From: Pseudomonadota bacterium | GTDB taxonomy: Bacteria; Pseudomonadota; Gammaproteobacteria; SZUA-229 | DNA: 5,349 nt | Assembly: GCA_015222915.1 (NCBI GenBank) | Contig: JADFWE010000298.1 | Coordinates: forward strand, 1-5,349 | Direction: 5' to 3' | Shown here: piece after piece, positions 1 to 5,349 of the stretch | How positions within the stretch are numbered: the stretch's first letter is position 1 | Layout: each line of letters starts with the position of its first letter | Position numbers and translations under genes: made by a program | The notes under the pieces: generated by a model | Databases searched by the model: none | What the model was told of the DNA's origin: nothing | Seen by the model: only the letters and a program-made list of their open reading frames with translations

Positions 1-924
1 AACCGTAAGCTCGACATCGAATTTGACGTGGTCAGTAATCCTGAATTTTTAAAAGAAGGCACCGCCATCGACGACTTCATGAATCCCGACCGCGTCGTTA
101 TCGGCGCAGACAGTGAACGCGGCCGCAAGATCATGCACGGGCTGTATGCGCCCTTCACCCCCAGTCATGAACGTATCATCATCATGGGCGTACGCGGCGC
201 CGAGATGACAAAATATGCATCCAATGCCATGCTGGCAACCAAGATCTCATTCATGAACGAGATCGCAGAACTGTGCGAAAAGCTCGATGTCGATGTCGAA
301 GATGTGCGCCACGGCATGGGCTCTGATTCTCGCATCGGTTATGAGTTCATCTACCCCGGCTGCGGTTATGGCGGCTCGTGTTTCCCCAAAGATGTAAAAG
401 CACTGGTCCGGATGGCCGCTGAAAATGACGTACCTTACAATGTGCTCGATGCGGTGGAGATCCGCAACCAGCGACAGAAGGAGCGCATGTTCGTCAAGAT
501 AAATGATTTTTATAATGGCGATGTCTCCGGTAAAACATTCTGCATGTGGGGACTGGCGTTTAAACCTGGTACCGATGATATGCGCGAAGCACCTTCGCTA
601 CAGATCATCAACGACCTGGTCAATGCCGGCGCAAAAATTCAGGCATACGATCCTGTAGCCAAAGAAACCGCCAGTATCGATATACCTGATGAATGGCTAG
701 CCGATGGCCGCGTAAACATTCTTGACGATCAGTACCAGGCCCTGGAATTTGCCGATGCATTGATCCTGGTCACCGAATGGAAGCAGTTCCGTAATCCTGA
801 TTTCAACTATATCAAAGAGAAACTGACTGCACCCGTCATCTTCGACGGCCGCAACCAGTATGACCCCGAACTGATGGAGACCTTCGGTATCACTTATTCT
901 GGTATCGGTCGCACAAAAAAATAA
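1..924 (+). CDS. ugd: UDP-glucose 6-dehydrogenase, 5'-truncated by the window edge
   Basis: Cytosolic enzyme that oxidises UDP-glucose twice with NAD+ to give UDP-glucuronate. The reading frame is open from base 1 and already encodes family sequence before the first possible start (GTG at 28), so the true start lies upstream. 307 codons remain, and by comparison with the family roughly the first 140-150 residues, including the N-terminal NAD-binding Rossmann motif, are missing. Visible are the NPEFLKEGTAI motif, the TKYASN motif with the conserved Lys (bases 211-213) and Asn (223-225), and the catalytic Cys in GYGGSCFPKD (379-381). The Lys-to-Cys distance of 56 residues matches what I recall for the Streptococcus pyogenes enzyme. 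The segment WGLAFKPGTDDMREAPS opens the C-terminal UDP-binding domain. The next gene, 12 bases on, uses UDP-glucuronate, which fits this assignment. A UDP-ManNAc dehydrogenase is a less likely alternative, because the motifs and partner gene favour UDP-glucose. Confidence 0.94.
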   Translation, partial: NRKLDIEFDVVSNPEFLKEGTAIDDFMNPDRVVIGADSERGRKIMHGLYAPFTPSHERIIIMGVRGAEMTKYASNAMLATKISFMNEIAELCEKLDVDVEDVRHGMGSDSRIGYEFIYPGCGYGGSCFPKDVKALVRMAAENDVPYNVLDAVEIRNQRQKERMFVKINDFYNGDVSGKTFCMWGLAFKPGTDDMREAPSLQIINDLVNAGAKIQAYDPVAKETASIDIPDEWLADGRVNILDDQYQALEFADALILVTEWKQFRNPDFNYIKEKLTAPVIFDGRNQYDPELMETFGITYSGIGRTKK

Positions 925-936
925 CGGCAGACATAA

Positions 937-1878
937 ATGACAAAAAAACGTATTTTGATCACTGGCGGCGCAGGCTTCCTCGGCACAAACCTGACCAGAC
1001 GTCTGCTGGATGAAGGCAATCATGTCATCAGCCTCGACAACTACCTGTCGGGCCTTAAGCAGAACGTTGAAATGTTCCTCGACCATCCGGAATATGAATT
1101 CATCGAACACGACATCATCGAGCCGATCGATCTGCAAGTCGATGAGATATACAACCTGGCCTGCGCTGGTTCTCCACCCAAATACCAGGCAGATCCGATA
1201 CACACGACCAAGACCAACGTCTTCGGCATCATCAACATGCTGGAACTTGCCAAAAAGAACGACGCAAAGATCATGCAGGCTTCCACATCAGAAGTTTATG
1301 GTGATCCGGAAGTTCATCCGCAGGTCGAAAGTTATCAGGGCAATGTAAATACGCATGGCATCCGCTCCTGTTACGATGAAGGCAAACGTTGCGCCGAATC
1401 CCTGTGTTTTGATTATATGCGCACCCAGGGCGTAAAGATAAAAGTCGCCCGGATCTTCAATACCTATGGCCCCTACATGGATGCAGAGGACGGTCGTGTG
1501 GTATCCAACTTCATCGTGCAATCGATCAACGGCAGATCACCCACCATCTACGGTGATGGCTCACAGACACGCTCATTCTGTTATGTCGACAACCTGATCG
1601 AAGCCTTCATCCGGCTGATGGCTTCACGCGACGATTTCTACGGCCCGGTCAATACCGGCAATCCCGGAGAATTCACCGTCAAGGAACTGGCCGAAAAAGT
1701 TATCGAGATGACCGGCGCAGACGTAAAGATAAGCTACCATCCTCTGCCGCAGGACGACCCGACCGTACGTTGCCCGGATATCACCCTTGCGAAAAAGGAG
1801 CTGGACTGGGAGCCTGATATTCCGCTGGAACAGGGTCTGATAAAAACCATCGAATACTTTAAGAGCATTAACCAATAA
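937..1878 (+). CDS. uxs: UDP-glucuronate decarboxylase (UDP-xylose synthase)
   Basis: Extended short-chain dehydrogenase/reductase, 313 residues, the usual length for soluble bacterial enzymes. It converts UDP-glucuronate to UDP-xylose through a 4-keto intermediate using bound NAD+. Seen: N-terminal dinucleotide motif GGAGFLG (residues 10-16); STSEVYGDP with Thr117 and Glu119; YDEGK with catalytic Tyr146 and Lys150; ARIFNTYGP (171-179); [19 protein letters not shown] (205-214); and [10 protein letters not shown] with Arg278, the Arg position used in decarboxylation in this family. No formyltransferase domain and no ArnA-type YSVSK motif are present, so ArnA is unlikely. Two usually conserved segments differ: NLACAGSP instead of the common NLACPASP, and [12 protein letters not shown] (133-144) where human UXS1 has YWGHVNPIGPRA. 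The ATG at 937 sits at the expected N-terminus with a weak GGCAG (926-930) upstream. It lies 12 bases after ugd, so the two probably form a UDP-xylose supply unit. Confidence 0.94.
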   Translation: MTKKRILITGGAGFLGTNLTRRLLDEGNHVISLDNYLSGLKQNVEMFLDHPEYEFIEHDIIEPIDLQVDEIYNLACAGSPPKYQADPIHTTKTNVFGIINMLELAKKNDAKIMQASTSEVYGDPEVHPQVESYQGNVNTHGIRSCYDEGKRCAESLCFDYMRTQGVKIKVARIFNTYGPYMDAEDGRVVSNFIVQSINGRSPTIYGDGSQTRSFCYVDNLIEAFIRLMASRDDFYGPVNTGNPGEFTVKELAEKVIEMTGADVKISYHPLPQDDPTVRCPDITLAKKELDWEPDIPLEQGLIKTIEYFKSINQ

Positions 1879-1898
1879 ACCACTCATGGTTATAAGCT

Positions 1899-2675
1899 AT
1901 GCCTAACATCAGCGTCTGCATCATTTCGTTCAATGAGGAAAAGAAGATAGAAGACTGCCTGAAAAGCATTCAGACGGTCGCTGATGAGATAATTATTGTT
2001 GACTCTTTAAGTACAGATAATACGCTGAAGATCGCCGGGGAATACACCGATAAGATCTTTCATCAAAAATTTCTCGGACATATCGAACAGAAGAATCTTG
2101 CCGTCGAAAAAGCCAGCAATGACTGGATCTTGAGCCTGGACTGTGATGAGAGACTGTCCGATGAGCTGCGGGACTCCATATTAAAAATAAAAGACAGCCT
2201 GGATCAGGCTGATGCTTATCGCATGCCCCGGAAAACGTTCTATATCTACCGCTGGTTAAACCATTGCTGGTACCCTGATCTCAAGACCCGTTTATTCAAC
2301 AGGAACACTTCTCACTGGGGCGGCACCAACCCGCACGACCATATCATCACCAGGGGCTCGAATATCATCCAGCTTGATGGCGACATCTATCATTACTCAT
2401 TTGACAGCATCTCCGACCATCTGAAGACGATAGACAGCTTCACCGAGATTGGCGCAGATGAGCTGATAAGAAAAAACAAACCCATCAATGTTTTCAGCCC
2501 GCTGACACATGCCAGCTGGACATTCATCAAGCTGTACCTGATCAAACGCGGCTTCCTGGATGGTTTTGCAGGACTGGTCGTCTCTGTTCTTTCGTATATG
2601 CACGTATTCGTCAAATACAGCAAAGCCTATATTAAATACAGACAGGTTGAACTCGAACGGAAGAGCAAGGGATGA
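1899..2675 (+). CDS. Family 2 glycosyltransferase, WaaE/KdtX-like (LPS core type)
   Basis: Cytoplasmic GT-A-fold glycosyltransferase of 258 residues, probably adding a hexose or related sugar to a lipid-linked or LPS-core acceptor on the inner membrane. Seen: an N-terminal ISVCIISFNEE strand, VDSLSTDNT (residues 34-42; most relatives have DSGSTD), a QKNLA segment near 64-68, and the metal/nucleotide-binding LDCDER with Asp81 and Asp83. The middle part with HCWYPDLKTRLFNR and the C-terminal GFLDGFAGLV are hallmarks of the WaaE/KdtX group, whose known members are LPS inner-core beta-1,4-glucosyltransferases. Donor and linkage cannot be read from sequence, and UDP-xylose or UDP-glucuronate from the preceding genes are possible donors. 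The ATG at 1899 is 20 bases after uxs with no clear ribosome-binding site. An upstream ATG at 1886 is out of frame and stops after six codons. The end overlaps the next gene by four bases (ATGA). Confidence 0.88.
   Translation: MPNISVCIISFNEEKKIEDCLKSIQTVADEIIIVDSLSTDNTLKIAGEYTDKIFHQKFLGHIEQKNLAVEKASNDWILSLDCDERLSDELRDSILKIKDSLDQADAYRMPRKTFYIYRWLNHCWYPDLKTRLFNRNTSHWGGTNPHDHIITRGSNIIQLDGDIYHYSFDSISDHLKTIDSFTEIGADELIRKNKPINVFSPLTHASWTFIKLYLIKRGFLDGFAGLVVSVLSYMHVFVKYSKAYIKYRQVELERKSKG
2659..2665 (+). promoter_or_regulatory. Ribosome-binding site of the GT4 gene
   Basis: GGAAGAG lies six bases before the ATG at 2672, inside the last codons of the GT2 gene. It is the clearest Shine-Dalgarno-like sequence in the window. 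With the ATGA stop/start overlap at 2672-2675 it supports this start and suggests translational coupling. The assignment is by pattern only. Confidence 0.5.
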
Positions 2676-3790
2676 ACGTACTGGAACTGTGTCTATCAGC
2701 CGGACTGGGTGGGCTGGAATTATATGTTTTCCGCTCGAGTGAAGCGCTGGCCGATAGTTCAGACAACAACACGGTGATTCCAGTATTAAGAGCTGACAGC
2801 AAACTGGATCAGTATTTCAAAGATCACTCATCGTTCAGCATCAAATATATCAAACCTCTGTTCCGGGCACTACCGCTGTTCAATGCCCGGAAACTAGCGG
2901 CTATCATCGATAGGAACAACATCGATGTCATCCATATGCACTGGGGGAAAGACCTGCCATTAGCCGTTTTCGCCAAGATACTCTCAAGACGAAAACCGGC
3001 CCTGGTGTACACCCGGCAGATGATGATCACTCGTGCAAAAGATGACTTTTACCACCGTTTCCTTTACCGCCAGCTAAACCTTCTGCTGACCATAACAAGA
3101 GAGCTGGAAGGCCTGTGTAAAAAATTCATCCCTTTACTTTCAGACAGGATACGAACGCTTTATTACGGTGTAAAGCCACCGAAAACGTTTCTAGACAGAA
3201 AAACGATCATCGAGGAACGACAAAAACTCGGCTTCTCTGAAAATGATTTTATTGCTGGCCTGATCGGCAGACTCGAACAGAGTAAGGGCCAACACTTGCT
3301 GATAGAGGCCATCCACACGGCACAGCAGGAAGGCCTTAATATCAAAGCCCTGATCGTCGGCCACGAGATGGACCCGGGATACAGGGACAAGCTCAGAAAG
3401 CAGGCAGGCGAACTGGGCGTACAGGACAATATCATCTTTCAGGATTTCACCAGTGAACCGCAACAGTTGATGCAGTTATGTGACTGCATCATACTGGCTT
3501 CAGGCCAGGAGACGTTCGGCCTGGTACTGCCGGAAGCCATGCGGGCTGATGTTGCCGTCATCGGCAGCAACAGCGGCGGCGTCCCAGAGATCATCGAACA
3601 CGACAAAACCGGCCTGTTGTTTGAATCACAGAATCCAGAGGACCTGTATTTGCAACTACGTCAACTATTTGATGATCCAGAAAAAAAATCCCGACTGGCG
3701 AATCAGGGTAAAATAAAAGCCGACGACGCATTTAATAACGACAATCACTTTAAAAAACTGGAAGCCTTGTTAGCAGATGCAAGCCGATAA
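2672..3790 (+). CDS. Family 4 glycosyltransferase (retaining, GT-B fold)
   Basis: Glycosyltransferase of 372 residues, a normal length for GT4. It is expected to act in the cytoplasm at the inner membrane, moving a sugar from a nucleotide donor to the growing glycan with retention of configuration. Seen: N-terminal acceptor domain starting with LELCLSAGLGGLE, the glycine-rich loop typical of GT4; VIHMHWGKDL near residue 90 and VYTRQM near 112; a linker at YYGVKPP; then the C-terminal donor domain with GLIGRLEQSKGQ, containing the nucleotide-phosphate-binding Arg200 and Lys205. The EX7E motif is intact as ETFGLVLPE, with Glu280 and Glu288, followed by GSNSGGVPEII. Coupled to the preceding GT2 by an ATGA overlap. 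The end overlaps the upstream of two possible starts of the next gene by 14 bases. Donor and linkage are not predictable, and family 4 members in such loci use UDP- or GDP-sugars. Confidence 0.9.
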   Translation: MNVLELCLSAGLGGLELYVFRSSEALADSSDNNTVIPVLRADSKLDQYFKDHSSFSIKYIKPLFRALPLFNARKLAAIIDRNNIDVIHMHWGKDLPLAVFAKILSRRKPALVYTRQMMITRAKDDFYHRFLYRQLNLLLTITRELEGLCKKFIPLLSDRIRTLYYGVKPPKTFLDRKTIIEERQKLGFSENDFIAGLIGRLEQSKGQHLLIEAIHTAQQEGLNIKALIVGHEMDPGYRDKLRKQAGELGVQDNIIFQDFTSEPQQLMQLCDCIILASGQETFGLVLPEAMRADVAVIGSNSGGVPEIIEHDKTGLLFESQNPEDLYLQLRQLFDDPEKKSRLANQGKIKADDAFNNDNHFKKLEALLADASR

Positions 3791-4781
3791 ACCTATGAAG
3801 ATATTAGCAGTGCGGGTAGGTCGTGTAGGCGACACCGTGATGATGACACCGGCATTGACCGCCCTGCTCCAGTATTACCCGGAAGCCGAGATGACCTTGC
3901 TGGTAAGCCCGGTAGGGAAACTGCTGCTAAGCAATTTTCATGACAACATCAAAGACACCTGGACATGGGACCGTAGCGGGATATTCAAACCCGCTACCGA
4001 TAAAAACGCGATCCTCAAGAAACTGGAAATTACGCATTTCGACAAGATTGTCTGTTTTGATACCAGCCCGAGAATCGGCGGTCTATTCGAGCACGTGAAC
4101 ACTGAATTTCATCAATACAAAGGTTCACCCGTATTAAAACACTGCGCGAAAGCCTATCTCGACTTTGTCGCCGAGGCCTGTAATAAACCGGTCATCGATA
4201 CCTACAACTATCTACCGGTCAATAAAGAGGACCGGGAGAGTGTAGATCAGGAGCTGGAAAAGTACGGCATAAAAAGAAGTGATACCTTATTGATGATACA
4301 CCCGACCTTCAGCGGATACTCAAGATTCGGCATAAGAAAAAGAAAAGCCAAATTACGCAAGCTCTGGCCGGCACAGAACTATGGCGAACTGATCAAAAAA
4401 CTGGTTAACAGCGATACCGCTATAAAAGCCTATATGGTGCTACTGCCAGATGAACTCTCCTATGGCGAAAAAATCGTCAGATACAGCGATAACAAACTGC
4501 TACTGTTAAAATCAGAATCAACCTTTGAGCGGTACAAAGCCATGATAGCCAGGGCCGACGTCCTGCTCACCCCGGACTCAGGACCGATGCACATGGCATC
4601 AGCTCTGGGAACAAAGATCGTTGCCTTTTTCTCGATGAAAGACCCGGGAGACTGCGGACCTTACATGGAGCCAGAGAAATTCATCATCCTGCGTTCGGAG
4701 GATACCGAATACCCTGAAAGAGGTGTAGCTGCAGTCGACATTCAAACTGTATATGACGCCTGCAAAAAGCTGCTGTCATGA
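3777..4781 (+). CDS. Family 9 glycosyltransferase (ADP-heptose:LPS heptosyltransferase family)
   Basis: GT-B-fold enzyme of the WaaC/WaaF/WaaQ family, usually transferring L-glycero-D-manno-heptose from ADP-heptose to LPS inner core at the cytoplasmic face of the inner membrane. Length 334 residues, normal for the family. Seen: N-terminal KILAVRVGRVGDTVMM with the conserved Asp19; LWPAQNYGEL (residues 196-205), matching the family's WP..(n/h)Y..L segment; and TPDSGPMHMASALGT with Asp267 and His272, equivalent to the NDTGPMH donor-binding motif but with Ser in place of Thr. A strongly basic run, RKRKAKLRK (187-195), precedes the WP motif. The start is uncertain. ATG 3777 overlaps the GT4 gene by 14 bases and has GGAAG 12 bases upstream. 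ATG 3795, in frame, would begin MKILAVRVG as relatives do, leave a 4-base gap, and place the Asp at residue 13 as in WaaC. Some family members use other donors, so heptose is likely but not proven. Confidence 0.88.
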   Translation: MQADKPMKILAVRVGRVGDTVMMTPALTALLQYYPEAEMTLLVSPVGKLLLSNFHDNIKDTWTWDRSGIFKPATDKNAILKKLEITHFDKIVCFDTSPRIGGLFEHVNTEFHQYKGSPVLKHCAKAYLDFVAEACNKPVIDTYNYLPVNKEDRESVDQELEKYGIKRSDTLLMIHPTFSGYSRFGIRKRKAKLRKLWPAQNYGELIKKLVNSDTAIKAYMVLLPDELSYGEKIVRYSDNKLLLLKSESTFERYKAMIARADVLLTPDSGPMHMASALGTKIVAFFSMKDPGDCGPYMEPEKFIILRSEDTEYPERGVAAVDIQTVYDACKKLLS

Positions 4782-4784
4782 GTC

Positions 4785-5349
4785 ATGAATAATCCTCAGA
4801 ATAAGAAAAAGATACTGGTCATACGCAATGATAAAATAGGTGACTTCATGCTCGCATGGCCATCATTCGCGCTGCTCAAAAAACAGTATCCTGAGGCCGA
4901 GATAACAGCACTCGTTCCATCCTATACTGCAGAGCTGGCCCGGCTGTGTGAATGGATAGACGATGTTTTGATCGATGAAAAGAAGAATTCTTTCTTAAGC
5001 GACGTCACACATTTAAAAAACATCATCAAGAAAAAACACTTCGACATATCTATTTCACTGTTTTCACAAACTCGAACAGCCTGTGCCTTATGGCTTGCAG
5101 GCATAAAACAGCGCGTCGGCCCTGCCACCAAGATTGCACAGATATTTCTTAACCTACGATTACGTCAAAGACGTTCACGATCAGCCAAGCCGGAATACGA
5201 ATACAATCTTGACCTGATTAGATACTACATCAACATCAACCATGATCATGCGGTAGATACGCCTTCACCACCTTATCTGCGTTTTGAACAAGAGGAAATT
5301 TCGCTATTAAGAAAAGAGATCAGCAAAAAACACGAAATCCCTGATAACA
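4785..5349 (+). CDS. Second family 9 glycosyltransferase (heptosyltransferase family), 3'-truncated by the window edge
   Basis: The frame is open from ATG 4785 to the last base (188 codons plus one base), so the C-terminal donor-binding domain with the D-T/S-G-P-x-H motif lies beyond the window. The visible N-terminal half has the GT9 signature: KKILVIRNDKIGDFML with the conserved Asp20, then a P-x-x-x-x-L-K-K-x-Y-P-x-A-x-I pattern (PSFALLKKQYPEAEI), ALVPSYTAELA, the strand FDISISLFS, LAGIKQRVGP, and the EYEYNLDLIRYY helix that relatives carry after a basic stretch. It begins three bases after the preceding GT9, and no good ribosome-binding site is visible, so translation is probably coupled. 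It is clearly not a recent copy of that gene, since identity is confined to the generic N-terminal motif. Probably adds another heptose or heptose-like residue to the LPS core. The catalytic half cannot be checked here. Confidence 0.87.
   Translation, partial: MNNPQNKKKILVIRNDKIGDFMLAWPSFALLKKQYPEAEITALVPSYTAELARLCEWIDDVLIDEKKNSFLSDVTHLKNIIKKKHFDISISLFSQTRTACALWLAGIKQRVGPATKIAQIFLNLRLRQRRSRSAKPEYEYNLDLIRYYININHDHAVDTPSPPYLRFEQEEISLLRKEISKKHEIPDN

Noticed and set aside
28..924. Taking the GTG at 28 as the ugd start
   Set aside because: The frame is open back to base 1 and the preceding residues (DIEFDV) continue directly into the conserved NPEFLKEG motif, so the gene is cut by the window edge, not short.
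697..1203. Antisense ORF of 168 codons across the ugd/uxs junction
   Set aside because: It lies opposite two well-supported genes with intact motifs, resembles no family I recognise, and its open frame is explained by codon bias on the sense strand.
937..1878. Possibility that the SDR gene is ArnA-type (4-amino-arabinose pathway) rather than UDP-xylose synthase
   Set aside because: It lacks the formyltransferase domain and ArnA-type motifs, has the SCYDEGKR motif of UDP-xylose synthases, and no other arn genes are present in the window.
2672..2675. Frameshift or fusion of the GT2 and GT4 genes
   Set aside because: The four-base ATGA overlap with a ribosome-binding site six bases upstream is a normal coupled arrangement, and both proteins have complete family ends.
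3163..3463. Two overlapping antisense ORFs of 90 codons each inside the GT4 gene
   Set aside because: Both are opposite the conserved donor-binding domain of the glycosyltransferase, show no recognisable motif and have no expression signals.
4922..5131. Antisense ORF of 69 codons near the right end
   Set aside because: The + strand here encodes the N-terminal half of a GT9 enzyme with family motifs and no stop to the window end, so the antisense frame is a shadow.

Overview
The window is one uninterrupted stretch of six co-oriented (+ strand) genes from a bacterial cell-surface polysaccharide locus. Both ends are cut: the first gene lacks its 5' part and the last lacks its 3' part. Gaps between genes run from a 14-base overlap to 20 bases, so this reads as the inside of a single operon. 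I see no promoter, terminator, RNA gene, mobile element, CRISPR or long repeat, and no gene-free stretch longer than about 20 bases.

Left part (1-1878): nucleotide-sugar supply. A UDP-glucose 6-dehydrogenase (ugd, 5'-truncated) is followed 12 bases later by a UDP-glucuronate decarboxylase (UDP-xylose synthase, uxs). Together they convert UDP-glucose to UDP-glucuronate and then to UDP-xylose. Both keep the expected catalytic residues.

Right part (1899-5349): glycan assembly. A WaaE/KdtX-like family 2 glycosyltransferase is joined by an ATGA stop/start overlap to a family 4 glycosyltransferase. Two tandem, clearly different family 9 (heptosyltransferase-type) glycosyltransferases follow, the second running off the window. 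WaaE-like GT2 plus GT4 plus paired GT9 genes is typical of lipopolysaccharide core-oligosaccharide loci in Gram-negative bacteria. The simplest reading is an LPS-core or related surface-glycan cluster that makes its own UDP-xylose and may place xylose (or glucuronate) on the glycan.

Organism: GT9 heptosyltransferases and a WaaE-like GT2 imply a Gram-negative host, most likely a proteobacterium and possibly a gammaproteobacterium. This is an inference from gene content and moderate base composition, and I cannot name a genus. Hand counts of single 60-base lines suggest the ugd/uxs half is somewhat richer in G+C than the glycosyltransferase half, a common feature of surface-glycan loci.

I found no sign of an unprecedented system. 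The points most worth a second look are the predicted xylose-containing product, motif departures in the UDP-xylose synthase, the tandem GT9 pair with a very basic segment in the first, and short out-of-frame AUG mini-ORFs at two gene junctions.
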